From assembly GCA_022419385.1 (NCBI GenBank), contig JAJUBI010000003.1:62001-126000 (forward strand): DNA of 64,000 nt, in the 5' to 3' direction. The notes below the pieces were generated by a model. The model worked only from the letters and a program-made list of their open reading frames with translations, was not told where the DNA came from and did no database searches. This document shows positions 44,562 through 55,582 of this stretch, piece by piece. Position 1 is the first letter of the stretch, and each line of letters opens with the position of its first letter. The stretch is from Paraconiothyrium sp. Pb-2020 (taxonomy: Eukaryota; Ascomycota; Dothideomycetes; Pleosporales; Didymosphaeriaceae). Both the position numbers and the translations under genes were made by a program.

Positions 44562-46559
44562 ATGCCCATAGACCGCACAAACAACAACACCTCGCGGCCG
44601 CCGCTGAAGCCCACTCTCGCTACCACCCGAACGTCCAAGACGCCCGTTGCCCCTCGACTCGCACCCTCGGCCACCAGCACGCCGGCCAGCCGCACTACTC
44701 GCAGCGCTGTTGGAAGTACTCCCCGGGTGAACACGGCAGTATACGAAGATGTCACGCCAGTAAAGGCCTTCATCAGCAGCAATGTCACGCCACGCTCGTC
44801 TTCGAGGAAATCCCGCGTCGGCACAGGTAGCGCGAACTCGACCCCAAGCGGCACGCCCGCCACCACTCCAGTCGTTTCCCGGCCAGCATCTACGGTCGAT
44901 TTTCCGCAGAAAGAGCACGGCAACGGCTATGGTCATGTTGGCTACGGGCCCAATGCGCCTGGAGGCGTCCAGAGGCGTCCGAAAAGTACGGTAGGGGCGA
45001 ACGGCCACAACGTCACCTCCATGCCAAGACTACCTCTATCCAACATATACAGCAATGCTCCAGAGGCACCAGGCGCGCGGGGAGCGTCTGCCTCGCCCAT
45101 GTTCTTCCATGCCAATGACACTCGTACAACACCAGAACCGCAACACCCGCCGCAGAAGAAGGCGCCCGTCTTCTTCTACGCCAATGGCAAGCAGGATGCA
45201 AGTACTCCCTCGCCTACTGTACCCTCTCCGCCGTTGTCCGCGGTGGGAAGAATGCAGACTGAAAGCAAGTTCTTCCATGCCGACTCACTGTCGGACACCA
45301 GGGATAGCCCGCCGGTGCCGACACCTCCACCAATGTCCGCATCCCCCGAACCTTGGTCCAGTCTCCATCCTGCCGATAGTCAGCAGTCTCTACGCCCACC
45401 ATCTCCTTCGAAGGAAAACATACACCTCTCATATAGAAGAGGTGCGTCTCAGGTCATCAGACCCAACATTCATACAAGGAACTCGGCTCTTTCTATCATC
45501 TCAGGAACTCACGGCTCCGAAGTGGGAGTTGATACTTCGACAAGACGATCGAGTCTCACTTCGGCTGTTCGCTTCAGTCATGCCAAAAGCGCAAGCCTCA
45601 GCTCCATCGACTCCGTTCAGTCACTGAACAAGGTACCGTCCCTTGACCAACCTCATATCACGCCTAGTCCGCTTCATAACGAGAAACGGGTTGTGAGCAT
45701 TGGTTCGCTTCCGGAAAGCGTAGCATCTGTCCCAGCAGAAGCCTTGTCAAGCCTACCTTCTCCCAATGCCGTTAGTCCTACCAAAACTGGACCAGCAGGG
45801 AAGAGCATGTTGGAACACATGAATGAGCTGGCTGCAAACGCACGACGCGAGCGGAAAGTGCTCGACCTTGAGATCAGTAACAACTCTTTAATGGCTATCA
45901 ATCGTTCGCTTGAAAGGGAGATGCGGAAGCAAAAAGCCGAGCTACGACGATTTCGACGCATGAGCCGAGCTGGGCGATTCACTGCAGATACCATCTCCAA
46001 TCTAGAAGAATTCTCTGCGGTCGGCGCCTCTGAACCAGGGGATTTATCAGACATGTCAGAGGAAGAAGAGCCGGAAGAAGTTGAGTCCGAGGAACACAGC
46101 GACTCCTCCTTTGACGAAAGCATAATGAGCGAAAGCGCACTAGCAGAACGCGATGAAGCTCACCGATTACGCGACGAGAGACGACTACGACTAGACCTTT
46201 CGAAACACCGCGAGCTGCTCGCTGATAGCGCGAAGATGAACCAAAGCTTGAAGCGTTGTTTGAACTGGACAGAAGAACTCATAAAGGACGGACAAAAAGC
46301 ACTTGCATACCAAGTCCGTGTCAGCGACGTGCAGCTAGGAGGACGCGTTTTGAGCTCGGAAGAGCAGCCCGAAGCAGACCAAATCGAAGAATCCCATGGG
46401 TTGTTGAGCCCATGGAGTCCTCCCCATCGAGAGACAAATCCGATGGACAGCTCCCCGCACCTCAACCCCGATCGAGACAGCGGGATCGATCTCGATGGAA
46501 TGAAATCTGCCATATCGGGCTTGGAGAGCTTCATCTCGCCTTTAGCATCACCATTGTAA
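44562..46559 (+). CDS. Ser/Pro-rich coiled-coil protein, unknown
   Basis: Single exon, 665 residues. The first 400 are disordered and rich in S, P and T, with many Ser-Pro/Thr-Pro sites. A motif of the form FFHAND/FFYANG/FFHADS recurs three times (SPMFFHANDTRTT, APVFFYANGKQD, SKFFHADSLSD), spaced 35-45 residues apart. From about residue 410 a coiled coil starts (SMLEHMNELAANARRERKVL, then NRSLEREMRKQKAELRRFRR), broken by a very acidic stretch (DLSDMSEEEEPEEVESEEHS) and resumed with ERDEAHRLRDERRLRLDLSK. The end has a short conserved block DRDSGIDLDGMKSAISGLES. This looks like a phosphoregulated scaffold, perhaps cytoskeletal or cell-cycle related, but I cannot name the family. Confidence 0.8.
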   Translation: MPIDRTNNNTSRPPLKPTLATTRTSKTPVAPRLAPSATSTPASRTTRSAVGSTPRVNTAVYEDVTPVKAFISSNVTPRSSSRKSRVGTGSANSTPSGTPATTPVVSRPASTVDFPQKEHGNGYGHVGYGPNAPGGVQRRPKSTVGANGHNVTSMPRLPLSNIYSNAPEAPGARGASASPMFFHANDTRTTPEPQHPPQKKAPVFFYANGKQDASTPSPTVPSPPLSAVGRMQTESKFFHADSLSDTRDSPPVPTPPPMSASPEPWSSLHPADSQQSLRPPSPSKENIHLSYRRGASQVIRPNIHTRNSALSIISGTHGSEVGVDTSTRRSSLTSAVRFSHAKSASLSSIDSVQSLNKVPSLDQPHITPSPLHNEKRVVSIGSLPESVASVPAEALSSLPSPNAVSPTKTGPAGKSMLEHMNELAANARRERKVLDLEISNNSLMAINRSLEREMRKQKAELRRFRRMSRAGRFTADTISNLEEFSAVGASEPGDLSDMSEEEEPEEVESEEHSDSSFDESIMSESALAERDEAHRLRDERRLRLDLSKHRELLADSAKMNQSLKRCLNWTEELIKDGQKALAYQVRVSDVQLGGRVLSSEEQPEADQIEESHGLLSPWSPPHRETNPMDSSPHLNPDRDSGIDLDGMKSAISGLESFISPLASPL

Positions 46560-47081
46560 CGTGTCCCCACACCATCTTCTCTCTCTTTTACAATGCTGTT
46601 CAATTTTCCTTATTTTACTTCACAACACACACCAAACCGGCGTTTCCTGGCTTCGGCGTTCCACCTCCCTTTTCACGGCCGGCTGTTTCTTTACCTCGGC
46701 GCAATCGGCACCATACGTCCAGTGCGATCTCGACGTCCTACGAATCTTTCCTTTGCTAAACACAATACCCCGGTCGGTTGTACATAGCTCGCACGCCATT
46801 TCCTTAATGTTTGAATCTAGTCCGTCGGAAACCCCCGTCGGGCCTGGAACTGGGATTGGATCTGCAGTCACAGTCACAATCAGCCTGACCCACGTTCTCT
46901 GGCTCGAAGCGGCTGTACTTTTATGTTGTAAACTAAGATACCCCCGAACGCTGTTGAGTGCTGTAGCAAATTTAGATTTTCGAAGATACTCTAGCCTTCA
47001 AGTTTTGTCGTTGCTGCATTTCTCAACACGGGCTGTCTCCGCACTGTCCAAAAGCCGTCTATACACGTCTCACCACTGCAC
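46560..47081. other. convergent intergenic region, UTRs
   Basis: About 520 bp between two converging genes. CT-rich beginning; otherwise nothing. Confidence 0.4.
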
Positions 47082-49052
47082 CTAATCCCACCTCCCTTCC
47101 ACCTTATTTAGCAGCCACTTCGGTACCACAGGCTTCTTCCCCCACCCATCCTTCCACTGCTCCTTCCACCCCTCAACACTAGCCGGCAGCGCGTACACCG
47201 CGGTGACGAACCACGTCGTGCTCCCCGCCTCCAGCTTCTTCTGCACCGTCGGCAACACCGTGCGAGCTTCGACAAGATTGCTATTCGCATCCGAGAGGAT
47301 GATACTACCGTTCCTCTCCCCCTGTACCAACTCTGCAATACCCACAGCACCAGACCTGCTCGCTGCAAACGAGGACGTAGCATCCGCAGTGCAGCCCTCA
47401 GCCAGCGCCTCATCAAGCCTGATCGACCCATCCAGCGCAATGAGATTGCGCCCGTTCTCAGACCAACACCCGTAGACGGCCCACGCGCCCTCAGCCGTGA
47501 GCACGTCGCGGCTAGTCCGCACGCGGTGCGCGCGGAGATGCCAGTTCGGCGTATCCTCTGCGGGCGGCACGAGGTACGTCAAGACGTCGACGTCGGGCCA
47601 GGGCTTCATGCTGCTGACGAGCACGGGGACGCCATCGTGGGTCTCGATTTCAGAATCGCCGTTGAGCGCGCGGCGCATTTTCCAGATTTCGCCGCCGTCG
47701 TCGCTCAGCGCGAGGGACGACTCGGGGACGAACTGCTCGAGCGTGTACGAGCCTGTCGACACGGAGTACGCGAAGGCGGACGAGTAGGCGAAGCGGCCGT
47801 ATTTGGCTTGCGTGTTCTTGAGCGGGTAGTGGCAGCTTTGGCCGCTGCTGAGGAGGAACGAGTGGCCGCCGGAGCGGACGACGATGTGGCGTGGATGAGG
47901 GAGAGGGCGGACTATGCGCGAGTTGGCAAAGGGGTGCGGTTCTTCTTTTGCCTGCCAGAAGGGATGGGTCTCGGGTTGCGCGAGCGGTGCAAAGGCAAGC
48001 ATGCACCAGTAGGGAGAGCCGGGGGAGTTGTAGTTCTCCGCGAGGTATGTGTTTGGGTAGGAGTAGCCGATGGAAAGCATGCCGTTGGACTGGAAGATGT
48101 CGGTTTGGGTTGTCCACCAGCGCAGGTTGCGGAGCCAGATGCCCTTGACTACACCCCAGGAGAGCGGTTCAGGCAGTTCTACATCGGCAAAGACGACAGA
48201 GCCCCAGAAGGCGACCATGGCCCAGCGATAGGTGAGGGAGCGGCCGAACGTGATGGCGCGGCCTTCGGGGTCGAAGTAGTGCACAAAGTCGAGCGCATAC
48301 TGGCGTGCGCGGGACTTGTATTCTTCTGCTTGTGTAGGATCGGTATCTGCAGCGAGTTTTGCGTACAAAAGCTGCAGATACTGGATCGCGAAGCTGCCAG
48401 AGTAGTAGTCCATCTGGCGATACCCTTCCGGCCCATCGTTACTCCACCCATCACCCCGATAAAACGTGTTCAGCTGCTTGATGTCCTTCTCCAGCCTCTC
48501 CTTGTCCCATTTTGCGCCGTTAGCCGCAAGCCCCAAATTCGCAAACACGCGGAACCACAGCCAATTCGTGTTGGGCATATCCTTGTCATTCATGCTGCCC
48601 AGCCACGCCTCAATGTTCTTCTTTTGCTTGTCGGTGAGAGGATCCCAAAAGTCCTTGTGCGCAATTGCAAGTGTGTACCCGATCGGGCAGGCCTCCACCA
48701 TCCTCTGATCCTGGTCTTCCATGTAGCCCCAGAACTCTTCGCTCTCGGGATCCGTCCCAGCTACAAGACCTGCGACAAACTTGTCTGTTCCAGCATACGT
48801 GCTACCACCTGCGAGCAGCGTTGCAAGTGCCCACAGTGGTCTTGCATAGCCTTCTACCTGTGCAGCAGTCTCATCGAATCTTGTCCCAGTGGATCCAACT
48901 TTTACCATGGAATGTTTAGGTGATGCCCCACCATGGAGGGGTTCGAGCAATGACGCGACGGCTGCAACAACATCTTCTCGAGTCTGCAGAGGATTGGAGT
49001 GGAAAGGATGAAGAGGGTGTGAGCGGTTTGCGTTTGCGACTTTGGCTGACAT
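47082..49052 (-). CDS. DUF2264-domain protein
   Basis: Single exon, 656 residues. DUF2264 proteins have an alpha/alpha-barrel-like N-terminal domain and occur in bacteria and fungi; a glycan-related role is often assumed but is not shown. Family-typical stretches are FHSNPLQTREDVVAAVASLL, then EGYARPLWALATLLAGG, NTNWLWFRVFANLGLAANGA, the aromatic RGDGWSNDGPEGYRQMDYYS, and EGRAITFGRSLTYRWAMVAF. The C-terminal third (from about 400) is beta-rich, beginning RHIVVRSGGHSFLLSSGQSC. There is no signal peptide, so it is probably cytosolic. The 465-residue plus-strand frame over it (47526-48923) is an antisense shadow with low-complexity character. Confidence 0.9.
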   Translation of the reverse strand: MSAKVANANRSHPLHPFHSNPLQTREDVVAAVASLLEPLHGGASPKHSMVKVGSTGTRFDETAAQVEGYARPLWALATLLAGGSTYAGTDKFVAGLVAGTDPESEEFWGYMEDQDQRMVEACPIGYTLAIAHKDFWDPLTDKQKKNIEAWLGSMNDKDMPNTNWLWFRVFANLGLAANGAKWDKERLEKDIKQLNTFYRGDGWSNDGPEGYRQMDYYSGSFAIQYLQLLYAKLAADTDPTQAEEYKSRARQYALDFVHYFDPEGRAITFGRSLTYRWAMVAFWGSVVFADVELPEPLSWGVVKGIWLRNLRWWTTQTDIFQSNGMLSIGYSYPNTYLAENYNSPGSPYWCMLAFAPLAQPETHPFWQAKEEPHPFANSRIVRPLPHPRHIVVRSGGHSFLLSSGQSCHYPLKNTQAKYGRFAYSSAFAYSVSTGSYTLEQFVPESSLALSDDGGEIWKMRRALNGDSEIETHDGVPVLVSSMKPWPDVDVLTYLVPPAEDTPNWHLRAHRVRTSRDVLTAEGAWAVYGCWSENGRNLIALDGSIRLDEALAEGCTADATSSFAASRSGAVGIAELVQGERNGSIILSDANSNLVEARTVLPTVQKKLEAGSTTWFVTAVYALPASVEGWKEQWKDGWGKKPVVPKWLLNKVEGRWD

Positions 49053-50489
49053 GTTTTCTTTCTGGTAAGATAACGGAACAGAGCAGGTCGCGATAAGCTT
49101 CTACAACTGTTGACTTTCGTGGAAATGGCTGCCGAGGTCTCTGTGCAGCTGTGGTGTGATATTCGCCCGAGAACCGAACCAAACACCGCGATACAAAGGC
49201 CGACAGTTCTCTCCAGAGCCCGATCCCTTTGTCCTGAGGTGTTGCACTCAATCGATAGCCAACCGCAGAGTGTGTAGGATCGAAATGTGTAGTGGTGGCG
49301 TTTGGGATTCGATGTCTGGACGTTATCTACGACGCTTCTAGACGTCTTCTACCGCTCTGGTATATGCACGTCTGTTTTGCCTGGATGCAAGCAAACCGCG
49401 TGCAGTCTACCCGCGCCTATTTTCAGGGCGGTATCCATGACCCAGCGCCATGTGTACTCACCTATGGCACCCTACGGCAAATATATGGTCACTAGTCTCC
49501 ACATCCCGAGGGCGCTCCACTGTATAAACAGCCTGAACGGTGATCGGACGAGCCCTGGGGTTTTGGACTTTTTGCGCTCCACTACAGAGCGCTTCAGAAG
49601 AGATTCAGAGAAAGATCAGATCGAGCCAACACTTGCTGGCGCCGTGGGGCCTCCACTCCCCCGAGCGACCAGCCCACATTCGACGGGTAAATTGATGGGT
49701 CCAAGCGTAGCGTAGCGTGTCCCATTGCGGAAAAGCGCGCCCCTACCCCAGCTTTCATCCCCCCGGGCCTGCTCACGCGTCCGCCGAACCAACCATGCAC
49801 ATCTCATCCAAACGAGCGTTTGGCTATCTCGACGGCCAGTGGCCGCGCGTGAGCATTCCGCCAGTTATCTTGGCAATGCCACGCCGGAGCCTGATGCTCG
49901 ATTTCTCCACCACTGGCAGCCCCGCATGTGCGCCGCGCCGCAGGCCGATTGAAGGAGTGGGCGGCGGACCTGAAAGCTGGGGAAAGCCTGAAAGGCGGCC
50001 CTCGCGCTGTGGAGACCTGTAAGTGGAGGAAGAAGTTGCGGGCTGGGGTCTGGGCATCTAGGAGGAGTGAGTGGTGAGGTCTTGACGAAGCTTGGGACCA
50101 CCGGAGGGCAATCCTTCCAAGATGAGCGAGCGCTTGGACCATGGTGTTTAAGTGTATATACAGGGTCGGTTGTGCTTAATCAAAGTCGTCGTCTGAGGCC
50201 GAGTCGCTGCTTTCTTCCAGTGCCTTATCCGCTTGATCGGGTCCACTTTGTTGAGGGACTCACTGACACTGAGACGTGTTGCTTTGTCTTCTTCTTCGCC
50301 CAGCTTTGAAGAAGTGTCAGCATTGAGCGCTGAGCTTGCATTCGCAGGTCACAAGACCCAACAGGTATGCCTCTCATTCAGTTGTCAATCCAATCCGTCT
50401 GGTGCAAGCCGTCGGTTCAAACCCCTTTGAGGTTGTTGTCGACTAATACTTCGTCAGAGCATAAACTTGCCCAGAATCGTACAGTAGAC
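49053..50489. other. divergent intergenic region of 1.4 kb
   Basis: Lies between the DUF2264 start and the MFS permease start, so holds both promoters. A TATATACA sequence at about 50155 may belong to the permease promoter, but it lies 330 bp from the ATG, which would allow a long leader. No gene supported. Confidence 0.35.
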
Positions 50490-52302
50490 ATGGCCACCAA
50501 TCCCGTCACGGCCGATGCTGGCCCCGGCGCGCGCTTCCTTTACAAAATCATCAAGAACGATGCCATGAAGCAGGATCCGCCGCAGATCTACGGATGGCGC
50601 ACGTTTATGATGGCTTGCTCGGCATGCTTCGGTGGTATGCTGTTCGGCTTCGATATCGGTACCATCGGTGGTGTGCTGACGCTGCCTGCGTTCATGGCGT
50701 ATGTACTTCAGACTCGAATGGAGTGAATCAGGCTGACAATACTCGCGCAGAAAATACGGACTCCCTTCCGATGAAGCGCACAAGAAACAGAATGCTGATT
50801 TGTCTGCCAACATCGCGTCCACTCTTCAGGCTGGATGTTTCTTTGGATGTTTCCTCTCTTCTTGGGTTGCAGACAGATGGGGACGAAAGTTTGCTTTGAT
50901 TCTCAACGGTATTATCACTATTATCGGTTGCGTTATCCAATCTTGCAGTTTCGGAAGTATCGCGTCCATGTATGTCGGACGGTACGTAAAATCCCCTGGA
51001 AATCCTTCACAAAGACTAGGCTGATGATCTCTGCAGCGCCATCGCTGGCCTCGGCGTCGGTGGAGCCTCGATGGTTGTCCCACTCTACATCGCCGAGAAC
51101 GCACCACGTGCCATCCGGGGCGGTCTTACGGGCATCTACCAGCTATTCATCGCAGGTGGAACTATGCTCGCTTTCTGGGTCAACTATGGGTCCATTTTGC
51201 ATCTGAAGGGACAATCTACCTACATTGTGCCACTCGCAATGCAGGCCCTACCCGCCGTTATCCTAGTCGGTTGCATGCTCCTGAATAAGGAATCGCCCCG
51301 ATGGCTTGCAAAAGCCGACCGCTGGGAGGAATCAACGAAAGTGCTCTCGCGCATTCGGAACCTACCGGCCGATCATCCATATGTCAGGGCCGAATTGAAG
51401 GACATCAGCGATCAGTTGGAGCACGAGCGTATGCTCGTTGGAGGAGCGTCCCTCAAGGATTTGCTCCGCGAGATGTTCACGATCCCCGGCAACAGAAAGC
51501 GTGCGCTGATTTCCATCGGTCTCATGATCTGCCAGCAGATGACAGGTACCAACGCCATCAACTACTATGCGCCTCAGATCTTCAAGAACCTCGGCCTCGT
51601 CGGAACGTCCACGAATCTCTTTGCGACGGGCATCTATGGCGTCGTCAAGATGACTACATGTGCTGCTTTCCTCCTCTTCGCTGCTGACTCGCTTGGCCGA
51701 AGGAGATCTCTGTTATGGACATCTATTGCGCAGGGCTGCGCCATGTTGTACATTGGTCTGTACGTTCGCATCAGCCCACCTCTTGCAGGCCAGGCCGTGC
51801 CGCCTGCTGGGTACTTTGCGTTGGTATGCATCTTCTTGTTTGCAGGCTTCTTCCAGTGGGGCTGGGGCCCTGTATGCTGGATATACGTGTCGGAAATTCC
51901 TGCTGCACGTTTGCGGTCGCTTAACGTGGCCATTGCAGCTGCGACGCAGTGGTTGTTCAACTTTGTTGTTGCGCGTGCTACGCCAAACATGCTGGCTACC
52001 GTGGGTGCTCATGGATATGGGTAAGTTGTCTCTATCGCCCTATGACTCACTAAAATTGAGACTAATCGTGCAACAGTGCCTTCCTCATCTACTCTTGCTT
52101 CTGCTTTTCCATGTTCTTCTTCGTCTGGTTCCTAATTCCTGAGACGAAGGGTCTCTCGCTCGAGAAGATGGACGACTTGTTCGGCGTAACGGAGCTCGTG
52201 AAACGCATCGAGGAAGACCGTGAGGCGCACGCTGCGACTGGAGAGATTGGTCTTGACGGCAAGGAGGTCGTGCGCGAGGAGCGCAGGGAGGTCGCTGCTT
52301 AG
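50490..52302 (+). CDS. MFS sugar/quinate permease
   Basis: Plasma-membrane uptake carrier of the sugar porter family, closest in look to fungal quinate permeases. Exons 50490-50698, 50751-50981, 51037-52020 and 52077-52302 sum to 1650 nt, 549 residues; introns are 52-56 nt. Twelve spans are expected. Signatures: GGMLFGFDIGTIGGVLTLPA in span 1, the loop DRWGRKFALI after span 2, AGLGVGGASMVVPLYIAENA at span 4-5 (the PLYxxExxP-like sugar porter motif), ESPRWLAKADR after span 6, QQMTGTNAINYYAPQIF in span 7, DSLGRRRSL between spans 8 and 9 and IPETKGLSLEKMDDLF after span 12. The N and C tails are charged. Substrate is inferred and could be a hexose or quinate. Confidence 0.93.
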
Positions 52303-53061
52303 GCGGTCGGTCGTACTCTCGTGATATCGTCTTATGCAACGAGTGTTTGCATCGAGTTGTGTAACCTCAGCAACGTATCGCTCGCTACGTACTCTGCAGT
52401 CTTGAATGGAAATGTGCTATCTAACAGGTGTATGGTATGCCTCTTATTGCTGTTGGTACTCGAGCGCCCAGAACTCGGGGAGGCGAAAGGAAAGTGAGCC
52501 AGGCATTTGTCGATAAACGTGATTGAAGAGGCTGAGAGGGCCGCTGCTGTCTTCCCACGCGACAAGTGCCTGCCGAGCGAGCTCCTACCTTTCTCATCGC
52601 ACCTTCCATTTTCTGGATAGTCTTCATAGCACGCTTATAAGCTTGCGATGCCGTGCACACTTGCAACAAAGCCTTTAACCACCCCATTTGCACGTAAATC
52701 GTGGCTCGTTCTGGTATGGTCTTGAGCTCTCCGTGTCACGCATCCGTACCGCCACCTGGAGTAGCTCCAGGTGTCGACCTTGCCAAACGAAACACATTAA
52801 GCTAGGAGGCCTGATGGCCGATTTCAACAGAAAATGTATGTCAGATGTAAACCCAAATATCTACGCCCGCACCCAGAACGGTTACTAGCGTGCCGCGTGA
52901 CAGATGCCTGAATCAGACCTGCATAGCCCTGCCCAAGGTACATGACGGTCCAGTCGCTTCACAAATCCCGTTGTTTGATAACGCCTCGTCATCCGTCATC
53001 ACGTATGAATCATGCATTATCGTGCCCTCAAGCTCATCAGCCAGCCAAATTGTCTTCATGA
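52303..53061. other. convergent intergenic region, no supported gene
   Basis: About 760 bp between converging 3' ends. Short frames only. Confidence 0.4.
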
Positions 53062-53561
53062 TCACGACTCCTTCAAAGGATTCTCGTCGGCCTCCAGAAT
53101 GCCTTTCTTTACGAGATCCTCAGGGTTGGGTCGGTGCTGAAGCCCCTTCTCCAAGCTGTCTGCGCGCATGTTCTTCTCGAGCTCCCTCTGGTGACCTTGG
53201 AGGGCGGGAGCGGCATTGGAGTCGGGCAAGATGTTGCGCTCGACGAGCTCCTCGCGCTCGGGACGGTGTTCGAGGCCCTTTTTAAGATTATCTGTGGCGC
53301 GTTGACGCTCGAGCTCGAGGGCCTTTGCTTGCAGGGCTCTGTGTTTGGGGTGTCAGCTCTGTTTTGTTTTTCTGTTTCTTGTGGTAAGAGGGAATAAACG
53401 AAAGCTTGCACGTACGGTGCAGTGTTTGTGTCCAGCAAAATGTGCCGATTCTTCAGATCCTGGACATCCGGACGGTGTTGGAGATGCTTCTCCAAGCTGT
53501 CGCGGCGCTCCAAGCTGCGGGTGGGGGAAATGGGCGTCTCGTCAACGGTGGCTTCTGTCAT
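53062..53561 (-). CDS. RPEL-repeat protein (three repeats)
   Basis: Exons 53561-53416 and 53338-53062 sum to 423 nt, 140 residues. Three RPEL-type motifs fill almost the whole protein: residues 22-47 (LEKHLQHRPDVQDLKNRHIL), 66-91 (LKKGLEHRPEREELVERNIL) and 110-135 (LEKGLQHRPNPEDLVKKGIL). The Arg-Pro pairs are at 30-31, 74-75 and 118-119, a regular 44-residue spacing. In animals RPEL motifs bind monomeric actin (MRTF, Phactr); in fungi short three-repeat proteins of this kind have no settled role. No other domain is present. The longer open frame to 53780 upstream is unlikely to be coding; MTEATVDE gives a compact start. Confidence 0.9.
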
Positions 53562-54533
53562 GGTGACTGCTTCAAAGCTGTACGTTTTTGTCTTGGTATG
53601 AAGCTGTAGGGGAGAAGGTAGATTGTGGGCGCGGTATTGGTAGAGTGTAGTTTGCGAGGCGGTGTCGTGAGAGCGACTGAACGATGGAAGGGCGGCCGCT
53701 TTGAGCCTGCCAAACATGGGGCATGGATGCGGGGTCACCGAGCAACCAAACATCCCTGCACCAAGCAGCGGGCTAGACATCAGAATCAGGCATTGCCCTG
53801 ATCCTCATCAGGTGCTTCGCTTGCCATGTCATCTGTTACGCGGCCCACTCCCTGTCTCGAATCAATGTTTGTTCTTGGGCGTTGTCGTACGTAACTGGCG
53901 TCGCTGCTCAGGCGACGTGAGCTATGACGTAGGCACGTAACACCAGCACGAGTCCCAGCCGCGTGTTAAGTACGTAGTATCCGAATTAATACAGCAAGTC
54001 AAAGTCTGCAAATGTTAAATGTGCATCACGCAAACCGCTTGCAAGCAGATTTACCAAGGTCACAGAGAATTAGCTCGGCTTGGAAAATGACAGTAGCTAT
54101 GCCAAAGCAAAATCCCCAACATGCAAATCGGCTTCCCAACAAAGTGTTGATTGACAGTCTCGAGAACACGCCAGCTACGTGATAGTCATGTGGAAAGGAG
54201 TCATAATATCAGCCGTATTTTGCCTTGTGTCAATAGAAATAGAATCGTGAATGCATGCATACCCCAAAATGCTGAATTAATTACCGAAGAAAGATACTCG
54301 ACAGACGTTTTGAGCCAAGAAATAATGAGCAAATGATCAAGCTTTGGTAACATCGCCAAACGCCGGTCGTGCCCTTGCATGCACCCTCGCAAAAATCAGT
54401 AGCCAGCCAGTCGGTCGGCCCCAACTATTTTCCTATACATGTTGATATCGGATATTGAAGAGCAGGTTCAATACAATCCATCATTTTCATCGTTGTTCAC
54501 AATTTGAGCCTTTCTGAGAGATGAAGTGAGCGT
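53562..54533. other. intergenic, no supported gene
   Basis: About 970 bp between the RPEL start and the rhodopsin stop. Moderately AT-rich from 54000 on. Nothing identified. Confidence 0.4.
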
Positions 54534-55582
54534 TTAAGCACCGTCGTCCTCGAGACGGACAGCACCCTCGCCACCGAGGCCGTAGGACCAGAAGCCACCA
54601 AGGTCAATGTTGGTCTCTGGAATCCTGGCATGGGTGACGAGGAGCCAGATACCGAAGACCGGCTTGGCAAGAACGTCAAGGACGGCGTAAGCGATGATCT
54701 CGCCATCGACCGAAAGCTTGCGTGAACCGTCGGCAATACCCCATACACTGTATACATCAGCACCGAACAAACTTGAAAGCGGGCAGGACACTTACATTGG
54801 GTAGGCGGTCCAAAGGATGAGGGTGTAGCCTGCAATAGCCAAGAAGAAAGATCCAACCTTTTGGCTCCTGGCATTGGCTTGGGCACGGCCGTTGACAGCC
54901 AAGTGCCAGATGACGACGAGGTAGGCGATGCAGGCGATGGTGTACCATCCCCACTTCTGCGGGGTGCCCTCGCTGCCAAAGGCGGCGAATAGACCGGTGA
55001 GGATCATGATGACGTCGGCGACAATGGCCATTAGGATGTGAGCGCCATTGAGACCGGCAAGGAGACTGAGATCAAGCAAGAGAAGAGGCGTAGTCAGGGC
55101 CCAGTCGACGTAGCGAGCCCAGAAGACCTGTCGCTGCACCTCGGTCGTAGTGTCCGGGACGTGGTCATTCTGGTGGCGGACAATGGTCTTATGGACAGAC
55201 ACTCCGTGTCCAGTTGCCATGGCAAAGTATGAGATGGAAGCGGTGATGAGGATGAGAGTCGTGATGACGTGGTAGAGACGGCGTTGCTGTGAATGTGTGA
55301 GCTTGAGTTCGACCCAGAAAGAAGTATACTTACGATGGGGACTCTCCACGACATGGCGGCAAAGGCAGCGGAGGCGATGGTCATGGCCACGAAGATGACC
55401 CAGAGCGTCTTCTTGCCATCGTCACCGACGAATTGCTGGTCAATGGGATCCGGGACAACGGTAGGAAGAGAGGTGTGCGAGGCGGTGGGCGTCGCCGTCA
55501 GCGAAGAGATGAGCGAGGTGGGAAGAGGGATCGGAAGAACGCTCTTTGTCGTCTTGAACGCGTCAACGGGATCGATCATCAT
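54534..55582 (-). CDS. microbial (type 1) rhodopsin, proton-pump motif
   Basis: Retinal-binding seven-helix membrane protein. Exons 55582-55334, 55286-54796 and 54747-54534 sum to 954 nt, 317 residues; introns are 47 and 48 nt. The N-terminal 50 residues are polar and P/T-rich, then seven spans begin with KTLWVIFVAMTIASAAFAAM. Helix C reads FWARYVDWALTTPLLLLDLS: by alignment to bacteriorhodopsin R141 = R82, D144 = D85 (proton acceptor), T148 = T89 and D155 = D96 (proton donor). Helix G reads AYAVLDVLAKPVFGIWLLVT with D271 = D212 and K275 the Schiff-base lysine. Keeping both acceptor and donor Asp fits an outward light-driven proton pump of the Leptosphaeria type rather than a slow sensory opsin. 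No carotenoid genes lie nearby. Confidence 0.95.

Noticed and set aside
47526..48923. 465-residue plus-strand open frame over the DUF2264 gene
   Set aside because: Antisense shadow: repetitive V/G/E/R content, no domain, and the opposite strand encodes a full conserved protein.
50405..50430. GGTTCAAACCCC as a tRNA B-box
   Set aside because: No matching A-box or cloverleaf upstream; lies in the presumed leader of the permease gene.
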